Shown in pieces: positions 1 to 13,103 of a stretch of DNA of 64,000 nt. The position numbers and the translations under genes are program-made. This stretch comes from Campylorhamphus procurvoides. Lineage: Eukaryota > Chordata > Aves > Passeriformes > Dendrocolaptidae. The notes beneath the pieces are model-generated. The model was not told where the DNA came from, ran no database searches, and saw nothing but the letters and a program-made list of their open reading frames with translations. Position 1 is the first letter of the stretch; the number at the start of each line of letters is the position of its first letter. The stretch is taken from assembly GCA_013396655.1 (NCBI GenBank), contig WBMV01000074.1, forward strand, positions 822,877 to 886,876, read 5' to 3'.

Positions 1-1139
1 AAGTAGTGTCTATTCCTTCTGTGCTGAAGATGGAAGAATACACTTGTGGTTAAATCACTGGCCTAGGGATTAGGCAAAGTGGGTTCTGCTTAGATTTTAG
101 TCTGCATCCTTGGCCAGGTCACTTAAGCAAGAATTTTGAAAAGTGCTCAGCACCCACAAACAGGATCGGATTTTTCAAGAGCTCTCTGCTTCCACTGAGG
201 TAGTAGCCAGACGATCAAAGGAACTTCTCAGAAATTTTGGCTGCAAGTGTCATTGCGAGAACTACTGGGTGCTGAGCACTCATGAAAATCTGGTTCTCAT
301 TGAGGTGCCCAGATGGCAATCAAGCTCTCCGACTAGCTCCCATTGTGATGGGAAGACACTTGAGAATCTGGCCAGGAGCAATCTCTTGAAATGCTACACC
401 AGCAACTTTCTCTGTGCCTCAATTTCCTCTAAAAGGAGAGCGACGTTGCCAGGGCGTTTGTAAGAATAAATTCATTAATCCATTGTATGTGATGTTCTTG
501 GATGCTTCTGCAGCCAGGAGAGGGAGGTGAAACATTTGTAGTACAGTATCTTTCCAGACATACCAATCATCTGTGTAAACAAGCATGTGTTAAAGTGACT
601 GAACAGGAATCCAGGAGTCAGCTTTGCCACATGTACCATTTACAAGCCTTCAGGTTCAGGAGCTGCTGCTCTTTGTTTGGCTTAAACCCTTGATCATGAG
701 CCAGGGCTTCACCATGTAACAAATAGATCAAAAGGACTCACCCTGAAAAACCTTTGAGCTAAACAAAGCAGGGCAGGGACAAGACAGCGTAAAGAAAAGA
801 TAAAGCTGTTCCATTCAGCTGTTTGCCTTCTGAACTCCCCGCCTGTTGAGTACAGTAGTTGTATCATTTCCTTTCCTCACAGGCTATTTCTTTCCTCACA
901 TCCCACCCAAGTGTTTGGTATTTTTGGGGGAGTTTTGGGGTTTAGAATTTCAACTCTACAGGACTGATTATTCTTCTTATACTAGAAACCCATATACAGT
1001 AGTATTTTTTACAGGTGGGTTTCTTGGATTTTAAGACAGAAGAACCTTAACTTCAGAATGGGACTTGTTTTTTTTCCCTAAACTTAGAGTGGCCTTAATT
1101 TTGCCTCCAGATGGGGAGATCTGAAAGGTCCTGAACCTC
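1..1139. other. AT-rich non-coding stretch
   Basis: No exon or repeat could be supported here. The longest open frame is about 106 codons, as expected by chance. A strong donor-like site on the minus strand near 735-745 pairs only with an acceptor that would leave a 17-base exon, so it was not called. Confidence 0.5.
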
Positions 1140-1760
1140 CTGTGGTGCATGCTGGATGAGCCTTCCTTCTCTTTCTCAGAAGCCTCCCCTCACATGATGT
1201 GACATTTTCTTTCCAGCGGAGAGTGGAGCCCCCCTGTCACCCCCCTCACTTTTGGCCTTCCAGCACTGGCCGCATCTGTGTGAGCTAATGCTCCCCAGAT
1301 CCTTCTCAAAGGGGCACCGAGGGCTGGCACGCAGAAACCAAGCCCCCAGGCTGTATCTTCGAAACCCAAGAAACCTCAAATGCATTGTGTTTCCATAAAT
1401 GCTCCTCAGCTGACTGGGATGTGGGGAGTTTCTGCTCTCCTCAACCCTTGCCTCTCCTTTGGGGATGGGAGGCGCAGGCTTTGAATCAGTTTTCTGGGTG
1501 TCTGCGTGCAGAAATGGTGCTGACATTAGAGCGTGGTGGCACCACAACACGAGGTGGGAGGTGGCACCAGGGCGAGGGGGGGACACAGCCTGACAGATGT
1601 GGGGCCCTGAACTACAGCTGCCCTTGCCCACAGCCTGGTGACGGCGAGCTGTCACCACCCTGCCAGGCCATGCCAGCTTTCCTCAGGACCGTTTCCTTGG
1701 CAGGTAAGGGCCATTGGGTAGGATGGAGCCCCAGGGTGCCCTGCACTTTTGTTTTGTTTC
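1140..1760. other. GC-rich block with long overlapping open frames
   Basis: This block is clearly richer in G and C than its surroundings. It is open for 154 codons on plus and 160 codons on minus (GTG or ATG starts allowed). Overlapping long frames on both strands usually mean a low density of stop codons rather than a gene. One exon-like piece on plus (1635-1704) is listed separately. A conserved non-coding element or an untranslated exon is also possible. Confidence 0.35.
1635..1704 (+). CDS. Candidate isolated exon, unknown product
   Basis: A pyrimidine-rich acceptor (ctgcccttgcccacag) is followed by about 70 bases and a good donor (GGCAG then gtaagg). Two frames stay open; one reads PGDGELSPPCQAMPAFL and onward. 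No partner exon with a compatible phase was found nearby on this strand, and paired sites like this arise by chance in tens of kilobases. It is listed as a possibility only. Confidence 0.2.
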
Positions 1761-4700
1761 CTTTTGAAGTAGAGTACACCACTAGAACTGAATTGTCGCG
1801 AAATGGAATGCACTTGTTGCAAAATGTGCAATATGTAACATTTTCTTAAGAAATGATGTTTTTTAATATTTGGTCTTTGTATACATTCAAGCCAGAAGGG
1901 GTATTTAATCTGTGAAATAGGGAGCAGCTAACATGGAAGCTCTAAGTGATAGCCAGGGTGTTGGAACAACAGGTCACTTGTTGGTAGAATTGCCTTAAGG
2001 TTTAAGTCTTGATCTCAGACCTAGGGGGATGTTAACAAAGCTTGGGGAAAAGGACACCCACCCATAGTGGACACAAAAAATGCAGAATTTACAGGCCACA
2101 AGGACATCTGGCAGAACTCCCAAGATACGGAAGACACTAATAAAGCCAAGTCAGCAACTGTGCTGAAATCAGCTCCAACTGAGTAAAGGTAATTCCAGCA
2201 GGGGCAGATTGTGACCACCAACTCACAGATCACTGACCTAAGAAACCCACCGATTCAAAAGAAGGGAAAGACTGGGCATGTGGACTAATTAGCATGAGAA
2301 ATGAGAGCACCATTAACCAACGGAAGATAGAATGCTGTTTAATAAGAGAACTATGTAACTTGTAGCCAATGAACTCTAATTCCTTTGTTTGCTAAAATGT
2401 ATAAATAGTAAAAAGTTTCGATAGTTGGTGTGCTTACTTTGTGGAATACCACTGGGCTAACAGGCTTGGCCAACTCTGAAATAGTCGATGTCTCCATTGA
2501 GTATGTAATTATTGGCTTGTGCACACTGGGTAATACATTTGATTTTTGAGGGCAACACACTGACACAAACCCCTGCTATCTTGATAGGTTTTGGGCATTA
2601 GGTACAACATTTCATGTTTTCCTGAAGTCTCAAAGAGATGTATAAGCAGTTTAATGAGCAAAAGTATTTCTCCTCCTTATCTTTAGAGGCAGAGAGGAAG
2701 AAGCCAGGAAGGAAGGGTTGCTGCACCCTGAGCTGAGGTCTGTGATGCCAAGTGCCCCTGGAAAGTGCCATGTTATTCCTTCAATTAGCTTCAGCTTTGG
2801 TGGGAATTGTGGGAGCAGCCTTCGGTCTCAAAGATGCAGTCGTTATTTTGAAGGATAAGGCTGTCTGTATGTTGTGAATGTTCATCAAGCTAAAATTCCA
2901 GCTCTCAAAATGTGCTCAATGAATTGAGCATTTAAAACATAATAGGTTTCTGTTTGCTTATTTTTTAAATACTTGTTTACACGAGATAAACAGTTGGAAG
3001 AAAGTGCCTCTGAGCAATCACACATTTATTTTGCTTCTGTTTTAGTCCTTTTGTATTGAGTTCTTGAGAGTATTCAGCAGAGGAGTGACAGATGTGATGT
3101 TGAAAATATAGGATATTTCAAAAGAATAATATAAAATATTCTATGCAAGTGAATTCTCAACTCAGTGAAAGGCAGCTTTTGTGCTTGAAATTTGAATCTT
3201 AAGAGCTATCTTGTCCTGACTGTGGAGCAGAAATATACCATAAGAGTCACATGCCAAAACTAACCATCAGCTTGGATTTCAGGTACTATTTGAGCTAGTT
3301 GTTTAAGAGCAATCTAAAATAGAAATGGAATGAAGGGGACATTACAAAAGACAGCAGAGATGAATAGATTTCTTTTAAACTACAATTTAAAAGCCATCTT
3401 TATATATTACTAATATATAAATATATTAATATATATATATTATACCAGTACATAAATTAAGAAAACCTACTTCTGCAAATTAATTTTTTAATCAAGTATC
3501 AGGGCTTAATGTTAAATGTACAGTTCTCTGTATGACCATGTTTTCAGATGAGACTAGTAATGCAAGTTTGGGGAACAATCCTAAAATATCTTCCATGTTT
3601 CTGGATGTAGTAAGTTATGCTCAGATCTCCAAAAGATAATAATAGTCTGTAGGATTTTCTAAGCACAAAAACAAAAAAACCGCCTTTGCAATGGCAGTTT
3701 GGATTGTACTGCATAGGTCTCCCAAACTGAGGTAGGCTGGTTTAACTAAAGGAGAGTGGGAATTCCTGTAACAGACACAGAATACCCAACTATGGCATCA
3801 CTTCCTTCTGTGAAAGACAGAAACTGCTGCTGCATCTGTACCTGTGTGCACGTACAGCAAGGCAGCCCAGGGATCTCCCTGCCTGGACTTGCATGCAACT
3901 TGTCTGCACTGTAGGAACTCAGTTCATCATGAACACCTTCATCCTTCACTGGAGCATATTTTTGGAGCTATTCATCCATAAGCCTGGGATAGGATGGGAC
4001 AGAATCCTTCCAGTTGTTGCCTCGTTAATTCACTGAGGGAATTACTACTTAATAAATAGGCAGGGGAGCTCCTGTGAACTGACATTCAGCCTGTGAATTA
4101 CAGACTGAAGTACTGAGGCTTGTCCAGTAATCCAAGAGCAGCAGATCACAAGATGTACCCACGACGAGTATTGCAGTCTTGGAATACATTCAAGTAGAGC
4201 CTAATAATGATTACAACCATTTTTGAAAGCACAGCTGGGTGTTGCTAAGCTCTGCCCACTTTCACCAAACGTCTCTCTGTTCATTGGAGGGCTTGTGCTC
4301 TGTTTCAGAGTTCTTTTTTTTTCTTTTTTTTTTTTACCCTGAGTTAACCAGACCTTGGCTTTGGTCCTTTAAATCCTTCTCCCTATCAACTCAGCAACCA
4401 CAGAGGCAGTTTATTACTGAAAAGAAATCTAAGAATCAGTTTTGGCCAGCATTGTCTTGGAAAGTTCATTTTATTAACATGGTTTTGGTTTTCTTTCAAA
4501 AACACTTTGACAAGCACTGACATCTTTGGAACCAGTAAAGCACAAGAGACTTACTCCTAAAGGCCTAAGCTTTGCATTTTTCTGCAGCAAACAATGTGAT
4601 GTGCTACTATGGTAAATTCAATTCAAGCCACTGGCTGAAAGGAAATAAGTACTGAATGTTGCCTTTTTTCTTTCATTTCCTAAAATATGTTTTGTGTGAA

Positions 4701-5027
4701 TGCTAGTGCTTGTAGATACACTTGCTTAGCTACTCTTAACTATTCTATTTGCTTTTTGTCTATAGTGCAGGTGACAGATATATAAATACTGGCAACAGAA
4801 AGTTTCCTCACACACCTGCCTTTATTGCTCAACTTTCACCTAAAGTAACCATCTCTTGACTTTTTGCTGAGATTTGCCAGGAAGGATCCCAGTTGTCTGT
4901 TTTATATTAATGTTCATCAACTGAGAGTTCTACTAAGATCACTTAATTAATTTAAAAAGTAATACTGGGAAATCTGTGAACACTTTTTTTTTCATTTTTT
5001 TTTCTTTTCCCTTCTCTTTTGTTTAAG
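1761..5027. other. Non-coding AT-rich stretch
   Basis: No supported gene. It holds an (AT)-rich simple repeat near 3400-3446 and poly-T tracts near 4313-4336 and 4984-5020. The last of these forms the pyrimidine tract of the candidate exon that follows. Confidence 0.5.
3400..3446. repeat. Imperfect (AT)n simple repeat
   Basis: A run of alternating A and T with a few interruptions, read directly from the sequence. It is a microsatellite-like tract with no gene association. Confidence 0.7.
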
Positions 5028-5139
5028 GCAAGCTGAAGGAGAATTTCTGGTTTCCGAGTGACATAGAGACCCTTGTTCTGATACTCTGCATTCACTGGAA
5101 CTCCACGCATGGTGGGAAGAATGCAAGGGCAGGACAGAG
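5028..5139 (+). CDS. Candidate plus-strand internal exon, unknown product
   Basis: The acceptor has an exceptionally long pyrimidine tract (about 40 bases of T and C ending gtttaag) and the donor is near-consensus (CAGAG then gtaagt). The 112 bases are open in one frame only, entering with two bases and leaving with two. That frame reads KLKENFWFPSDIETLVLILC and then IHWNSTHGGKNARAGQ. No phase-matched partner exon was found on this strand. It may be a coding exon, an exon of a non-coding transcript, or chance. Confidence 0.3.
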
Positions 5140-6173
5140 GTAAGTCATGTGCTGGCACCAGTGTACTTGTCTGCTAGATTTCTTCAGCTGCAAGTTTATT
5201 ATATTTGGTTTGTGAGTCCCTGGGGCTGTGCCATCTTCCATTCTGTCCCTTTGAAAACTATGTTGATTAAGTGAGAGGCAATGGAAGCATCTGCATTTCA
5301 GAGATGGTAGTGTATTATATATATGTGTTGTTGCTTTGCATCCTAAAGTGGACTTTGTTAGAAACTTGTTTTACTCTCTGGAATTTTCAGTTGCAAAAAT
5401 GGTCAAATGCTTTGTTTGAAGTTCCCTATGCAAATCCACAGTGTGCTACTGTCAGCTTCTTGCTTTCAGAGAGAAGAATGCAACAGTATGTTGGTCTGGA
5501 AAGAGTAGTTGCTTTTTTAGTTAGCAGGAAACATATGCTGCAGTTGTTTCAAAGTTCTGGCTTTTAATATAGCTTTGATATCTACTATGTCAGGCTGTTC
5601 GTTTTGACTTATTCTCCCTTTACTGGGATGGGTTTTATCTATTCTGTATGTTGCTGTGATAGATTTCTAGAAACTGAAGTGAACTGGCATAGCTATGGGT
5701 ATTTATTTAAAAGCGAAATTCTTTCTTAAGTTTGCAATACGTTTTTCTTCATCTCAACTTTATTTCAAACTGACTGTGTAAATTGTATGACCTGTTTGTC
5801 TAGTTATATAACCGGGTTGTTTCCCTATAAGAGTGGAAAAGAACTGGTTAGGTTCTTTTTCTGGTTTGTTTTTGTGGTGGAGTTTTTTGTTTTGTTTTTG
5901 GGTTTTTTTGGTACCATTTATTTCTCATTTGCAAGTGTGAAGTTTTCAGAAGCTGACATTCTGAAGTGTTACAATTCAGGATTGCCAAGAATATTTGTGA
6001 TAACTGCCCAGATGTCTCTAAGCTGAGTGTAATGAACACACACCATTTCTTGCAGAGGTGCAAAAAGCAAGGTGTGTGTATGATGCATAACAGAAGGATG
6101 CTCTAGCTGTGCAGTGTTATGAATGGCAGAGCGGCTAGCATGCCTCTCAAATCCTAAGTGGAAAGTTCCTTAC
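5140..6173. other. Non-coding stretch
   Basis: No supported gene. It holds T- and GT-rich low-complexity sequence near 5858-5912. The open frames present are short and show no splice support. Confidence 0.5.
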
Positions 6174-6240
6174 CTACCAGGAAGTCCCTATTATTTTTGA
6201 GTGCCCTCATATTGAACTCGGCGTAGTTGTTGATGAGACC
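6174..6240 (-). CDS. Candidate minus-strand exon, unknown product
   Basis: On the minus strand an acceptor (cattctttgtag) leads into 67 bases ending GGTAG at a strong donor (gtaagg). Only one frame is open, reading GLINNYAEFNMRALKNNRDF and then LV. It enters in phase 0 and leaves after one base of the next codon. The composition (Asn, Arg, Phe; G/C-ending codons) looks protein-like. No neighbouring candidate on this strand has a matching phase, so the parent gene is unknown. It could belong to a second gene lying mostly to the left of the window. Confidence 0.33.
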
Positions 6241-9200
6241 CTACAAAGAATGATGTCCACAGACGTGCACAGACACCATAGTCATCAGTTTACCGCAGGC
6301 ACAGAGCACTGGGAATAGAACTTCAGACCTTCGCCTCCGCAAACACAGCTGCTCATCTGGCCGTGGGCTTTGTAGCCAGCAGAGGGAACTGATAAACACT
6401 CTCAAAAGGCTGCTTTATGGATTTTTTCCTAACCAAGAGAGGGCACTGATTTTCACTCCCTTTTGAAAAGGGTCCATTTCATGACACCCCTCAACAATTT
6501 CACCTGCTGTTCAAGAAGCAGCAGACTTATATTCATCGTGCTTTTGCCATAAAATATGGACTTGCATGAAGAAGTTTTGATCACCAAAAGATGTCCCTAG
6601 TCCGCACAGTGGTATTAATCCCCTGCAGAGCAATTACGAGACATTAATTCATTACACATCAAGACAATTACAGAAACACTTCCAACATTTCAGGAGTACA
6701 GGGAGAACAAGCACAATTGTTTACTGATGAGTACAGAGAATAGGCACAGCTATTGCACAAGAACCACAAAAGGCTTCATAACCAGGACTCATCATCATGT
6801 TTTTGAACACGTATGGCTCCAAAACTTTCTCTTAGCATAAAGAATAGATCTCACTTTCTGGGGGGAAAGCCACAAGAAAGGCAGCACCACTTACACAAAA
6901 CTCTAGAAAGGGTAAGTGGCAAAAATAACAAACTTTAGTACAGTTAAATGCAGCTGTTTGTTGGGGTTTTATCAGACAGAACAAGCCACCTCTAATGTTT
7001 TGTCTTTTTGTGTTTCTCACTGCAGTACCTCCATTGAACCACAGCTCTTTTAAAAATATGGCAAAAGTGAAACTTAAAAATTATCTCCCTGTAGAAGGGA
7101 AGAACCCCAGCTTAGAATAATTGGGAGGCTAAAAAGAAAGGGAAAATATAGGGATATATTTAAGCTTAAGAGATTAAACCTAATCTTACCTCCCCTGAGG
7201 TATATTGCAAGGCACAGAATAAGTGAGCAGAAAATTCTGCCATGAGTTATGTTCATGGATATAAGAAAGTTGTCCTGTCTTGTACAGTAGGTAGTGAGGT
7301 GACCATTAATGGTTCTTTTTCTAGTCCTCCAGTTACCTCTCACACATTCAGTTTATCTATGAGAAACGCTTGCTTAGTGGTAATTTTGAATCTGAAAGAA
7401 TGCGAGGCAAGGAAGGCCTCCATACATAGGGCAGTAGCTCTAGAAAGTGAGCATCAGAATGGGTGCAGGTTTTTTGCTGGTTTTTGTTTGTTTCATTGAA
7501 GATGCAGTATCTGCAAGGTCACAGGAGCAATTATGAGTCTGTACCCTCATAAATTTGCCCTAGAGTGAAAAACTGAAGGGGTAGCACAAAGCTGGTGGTT
7601 GTGGTTTTATTTGTTTGTTTGAAGGAGTGTGAAATTATATCCTATATGTTTATAGTAGTGGCACATGATAGCAAATATAGAAAAGAGAGGCAGACTATAT
7701 TCTATGTCCACTACAAGATCCTTTGAATAATTTTGCTTAAGCATCTTGTGCTTCCCTTTGAGCTCTTTACTGCTACTGAGTTACCAAGACTGCATTCCTG
7801 TAGTCAGATATTGCCCATCATTTGTGGTCCATGGCAGTGGATCTCTGCTTCCACATCCTTCCAGGGTTGGCCTCCTTTAACCACAGATTGTAAGTAAGAG
7901 GTGGGCATTTGGTCATTTGTTTATTTACCCCCTCCACGAATGGTTTCTTTGTAAGTCTTATTAAGGGGTTTTTAAAGGGTTTCCCAAGAAGTTTGAAAGT
8001 ATTAGGAGTAAATTCTCTCAAGATTTGTCACTGGAATTCTCCCAGCTGTTCAGCCCTAAAGAGCAAAGACAGATCAGCTACAAAGGGGTGAACTTGCTAA
8101 GGCTGACTGCAAAATGAATTTTGGTATTAAAGTGCTGGCCTGGAACCCAGAAGAGCTAAACCTGACACTCTACCATGAATTTTCACTGTGACCATAAGCA
8201 CAACAGTTCATATATTTAGTGACAGCATGGCTAGAGGAAAACATAGTCTCTCCCTATAGATTCATGAAGGTAAGAAAGTCTCACAAGCAGTGGTAGTGGC
8301 AGAACTATGCACAGAGAGCAGGCAGTGATAGGTTTGGCCTGTGTTCCTGGGTACTTAGTCTAACACTTTAGACAGCCCTGGGAGTTCCACTGGTGGCTTA
8401 GGTGGCTATCAGTGCCCTAAATAAACACCTAAAAACCCTAAGCATAACGAGGAGGAGAAATGGCTGAGCATCCCTGCTTAACACTTACTCAAAGAAAGCT
8501 GAATTCCTTGTTCTCCTGCTGATTCACTTTTTTGTTAAATTATTGTGGTTGTGGCATTATTTTAAAATGACAGTATTTTATTTTTCATTTTAATATCACT
8601 ATCCTTTGATGCTGTAAAAAGGAGTTTCAGATCAGCCCAGAGGTCAAGAAATGCATTCCTAGACATCTAAGTTCTCTTGGGGATCTGCTGGGTGTAGTTT
8701 CCCTTCATCCTCTGCTGCAAAGTGATGCTGAGCTGAATTATCTACTCACCTTAAGAGAGAAACTGCTCAGCGGAGATTCTGATCTATATTAGATGCATTC
8801 CTTTGAATGAAGCTTTCTTAATATTTCCTGCAATCCATTTTTCAAATGCCAAAACATTATATTTCACAGCAAACTTTAACAAAAAGTATTTTGCTATATA
8901 GACATTTCCTGTGGCAAATGCATTTTTCAATTTTTTTTCCCCATGGAAATTGCTCTGGTAAAATTTTTTATTTATCTGGTAGAGTAAAATTCTGTGTGAA
9001 TAAATGAGGCTTAACTGCCAGATTGTAGACCTAAATTCTGCATGCATTATACATAAAATCAAATATCTGTGTTTTGCAACAGCGGCGTTTTGGAAGGGGA
9101 AGGGAGGTTTGCTATAAAAATCAGATGTCAACTAAGGAATAAAATGTTGTGGCTCAGAGATATAATGACAGTTATAAGAAAACAATTGGGCTCTATTCCT

Positions 9201-12200
9201 ATTTTCTGTGGGCAATTTGTATGAACCACTTGGATGCAAAAATAGTTTTACTGTAAGTCTGATACAGAAAGCACTGCACCCCTGAATAGTTAAATTAGTT
9301 TGGGGTTTGGATTTTTGTCATTTGTTTGGGTTTTTTTAAAGATACTTATATAATCTTCCAGGCGAATAGCTGAAGGCAGTGTTTCCTTTTCCCCATTAGT
9401 TAGAATAGATAACAAAATACAGAAAAGAATCTTAGATAGAGTATGAGAAAAGGGCACTTTGAGCAGAGTTCTGCTGTTGTTATACAGTGCTATAGCTTAA
9501 AATATTGCAGCTAATGTGAGTACAGCTATATGTGGATATAATTCCTTTTTAGAGAGGCCCTTTTATTTGTGGAAACACCAAAGAAGAGTCAATTTATAAA
9601 GAGAATTGGGTATTAAAAAGAAAATATCCCTCTTTATCTGTAGAATGTATTGCATATTTACAGACAGCATTAACTACTTGCTTTTGGTAGTTCATGCTTT
9701 CCCTCCTCTCTGAGCACTGGAGAGAGGCATTCTAGGATTAGGATTTCTATGATGGAATTTCTTTAAACAGGTGACTGTGTGTTAAAAGTGCACTGACTCA
9801 CACAACATGAAAAAGTGGTCACTAAGGGATTCATCTCTGTGAGGATGGATCGATACATAAATGGGAGGGTAAATACAGTTTTGAAACCACTTTTTAATGT
9901 TTTAACTGTTCAGTAGCTGTCCCTGAGGCACTTAAGTATTCTTTCCTCTAGTGTTAGAAATGCCTGTGTAGGCAAACTGTAGATAAAATGTAAACAAGCT
10001 GATCTAAAAATTTCATAGAGACACAAGGTCTGTTGTTCCAAGAAACAGAACTTTGCTTATAAAAGATGTACTTTAAGCATATTTGGTACCAGATATTGAA
10101 TTCCATCACCCTTATTCCTGTGCTTCTGTCAGGGCTTAAGTTCCATCACTTTTTTCAGAGGTAGAGAAAGCTATAAAGATGCACTTCACTCCCAAGATTG
10201 TCTCAGTCTGCCTAGAAAATGATATTAGCAATAGAAACCAAGCCCTTCCTTAAATTAGCACTAAGCATTTTTTTTCCCTCAAACAGAATTTAAGGAAGCT
10301 TTACAGTGAACTTTTTGTGGTAACTTTGACTGGACTGAGAGTGGGACTATTAAGAGGGATAATAAATTGTTATAACTGGTCTGGGTTTATTAATCTCTTC
10401 AAAATCAATCAGAAAAGGAGAGAAGACCTTTTCCCAGCCACAGTGTTTCCCAGCAAGATCTGTTTTTATTTCCCTGCTAAAACAACAGACTGTTACTAAC
10501 TTAAATGTCAGATGACACTCCATCTGAAAAAAAAAGGGGGGGTGGGGAGCCAGCACCACCCAGCAAGGCAGTGCTAGAGTTCACATTAAGACTTCCTCAC
10601 AATAGCTGGTTAGAACAGAAACCTGAAGTAGCAGTAGTCTTACCTTGAGTACACAAGATCCAAGGAGAGAAGATCACTGGCTCAAAACACTGGAGGACTG
10701 AGAAAGTGCTCTGATCTGCTGCTGGTAGCATGCACTTGGCTTTTATGTGCAGGTGGGAGGAGCTGCTCCCTACGGTAGGTGGGCAGGGAGGATAGCAGGC
10801 AGCCTTCAGAAGGCATTGGAGAGTAGGGGTTTGCTCTTTGGGGGCAGAGAGAGGGAGAAAAAGCAAGCTGGATGGCATTCACATGAGAAGCAGTGTTGGA
10901 TTTTTTTGCTGGGCTTTTTTTTTCTGTAAATCTTGAGTTAACTAAAAATTTTCAGCTGTATTTGTTCCTTTGCATCTGAATCTCTGAATTATTCCAGTTG
11001 CAGTTACTATGCTACTAGGTCTCACTTCATCTTTTGGAAGGATTTTTACAGCAGTGAGATAAAAATGCAAAGTCTTTTTCAGAAAGGTCGATGTTTCCCT
11101 TTCTAAAATCGGGTAGCTGTGAAGAATCAGCCCCTTGATCCTTGAAGTTCTCTGTTTATTCAGAGATTGAACTTCTTTCATATTCCAAATGTCTACTGGA
11201 TCTCAGCTCCGGAGCCTTCCTGAGTTTCTGTTTTGCTGAGCTACACAGCTTTTTCTTGACACAGCTGTAGCATGTTCCATCCACACACTGACTTTTCTCT
11301 AGCAGCTTAGTTTAGAGCAGTTTTATTGTTTGCTGTGTCAGAGTTCTAAACAATTTTTCCCAACTGGTATTCTCAAAAGGCAAATGTAGCCAAAAAGACA
11401 AACCAGTAGGAATATGCATTCCTGGTGGTTTCTCTGTAAAATCATTCATTGTTCATTTTAACTCATTCATTGCTTTTGGGGCACAGAGGAGTGGATGGCA
11501 CAGTGTCCTGACACTGGCTCCTGCAGACAAAGCAGGCAGCTGTACCTGTCTCAAGCACACTCATTCTCTCTTTGCACTTATTTGCTCGTGTTCCTGCATG
11601 AGGCATGTGGGCCTATATTACTTACCATAACATATGAGTAAAACCCATGCTGTATTGGAACATTTAGGGAGTGGAGAAAGCTGGAAAGATAGAACAGGAA
11701 GGGGAGGACAGTGGTGTGCAATCAAGGGAGAGACTAGAGATGCATCCTGTCTTAAAATCCAGGGAGGACCAGACAGAAAAATGAATGAGCTGAGATAAGC
11801 AAGGTTGTAGCAGAGGTTGTGGGGATGAGATTTGAAGTACAATGCTGCTTGCACAAAAGGGCCAAACTGGTCACTGGATAGAGAGGTATAGGATGCTTTC
11901 TTAAAAAAAACCCGCAAACAAACAAATACTACTGACTGAGTTGATCAGAACATGTTTAGGTTCATACAACTTTATTTGGTTTTGTCTTTTTAGAATAAGG
12001 CTTACAAATCAAGTGCCCATCATCCTGGATGTCAGTGTTATGTGGCTAAAGAAGCTGCATAACCTTGGTGACATAGCCCCTGTGAGATCTGGAACTCTCA
12101 AGCTGAAAATGACTGGTTAAATGGCTATTATTACGTACAGGTATTGGGTTGCTGTTAGACGGGGTATTTTCTACATTATTGCAGCTAGCTGGGAAAAGAA

Positions 12201-13103
12201 GTCATGTTATTCTGTTATTTCTGCAGCACTCAGTGTATTTTTACGGTTCTCATTAAGAAATGAGTTTCTGCCCTGAACTGATTAGTGTGCTTTTAGGAAG
12301 GCTACATGAAGTAATTTTAACATGGGAATAGGGAAAACAAGGGTACAAGTTATTTCAATGTCTATGTAATTTGTTCAGTTACGGCACCTTGGAGTAGTTC
12401 AATGAGTAAATGATATACACAGAGTGGAATTCTGCTCAGCTAACATCTACCCAATCGGGTGATTTAATACTTACACAAATCTAGGTCAAGACTTTCAGAA
12501 ATTAGAGAGTAAATAGGTACCCATGTCCTTATCTGATGATTAAACTGTTCTTACTGTCTCAAAATTGCTGAGTTTTCTGTAGGTCCCTTCTACAAGCAGA
12601 AGATATGTTTAAAACCTCAGTGCTGTCTAAAGGTACCTTCTAAAGATCAAGGTCTCTTTTTTTATTTTCCTGGGGACAAAAGTTTAAGTGTAAAGGACTA
12701 GCTGTATGTTGATAGATTTTTTTTTGGGTTGGTTTATTTTAACTCTTGACCATAAACTTCAGATGCTAAGCACCACTTCAATTGTCAGAAGTGAGTAAAT
12801 ACACAAACCAGCTCAGTGTCATTCTCTCCTACTCTCTGTGCTGTGCATACTGATATGTCCTACTATACTGCAGGCTCATGGATAGCCTTACCTTTTCATA
12901 CTTCTAGAAGAGAGTAATTAAAGATATTTCTCTTTAGTTCTTTTCTTTGGGGAATCTTAAAGCACTTTACAAGTGTTAAACAAACCTACCAACACATAAA
13001 ATAGGCAGAAAGTATTAGACTTACCTTAATGATTGTTAGAGCACTGCCATGGTGGAATTATATGGAAGATTGCATGATGAGGTTAGAATATTGTGCAAAG
13101 ACC
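6241..13103. other. Long non-coding stretch with a few exon-like pieces
   Basis: Mostly AT-rich sequence with no confident gene. Two short minus-strand pieces have good splice sites, one at about 11636-11690 and one at about 10643-10688. The second reads CFEPVIFSPWILCTQ. They cannot be linked to the 6.2 kb candidate by phase and were not called. GT/T-rich low-complexity tracts occur near 7600 and 9300-9340. Confidence 0.45.

Noticed and set aside
8260..8269. 10-base plus-strand micro-exon-like stretch between tctctccctatag and gtaagaaa
   Set aside because: Too short for any coding evidence and without partner exons.
10643..11690. Two minus-strand exon-like pieces at 10.6 and 11.6 kb
   Set aside because: They can be joined to each other in one frame but not to the 6.2 kb candidate or any terminal exon, so no gene model results.
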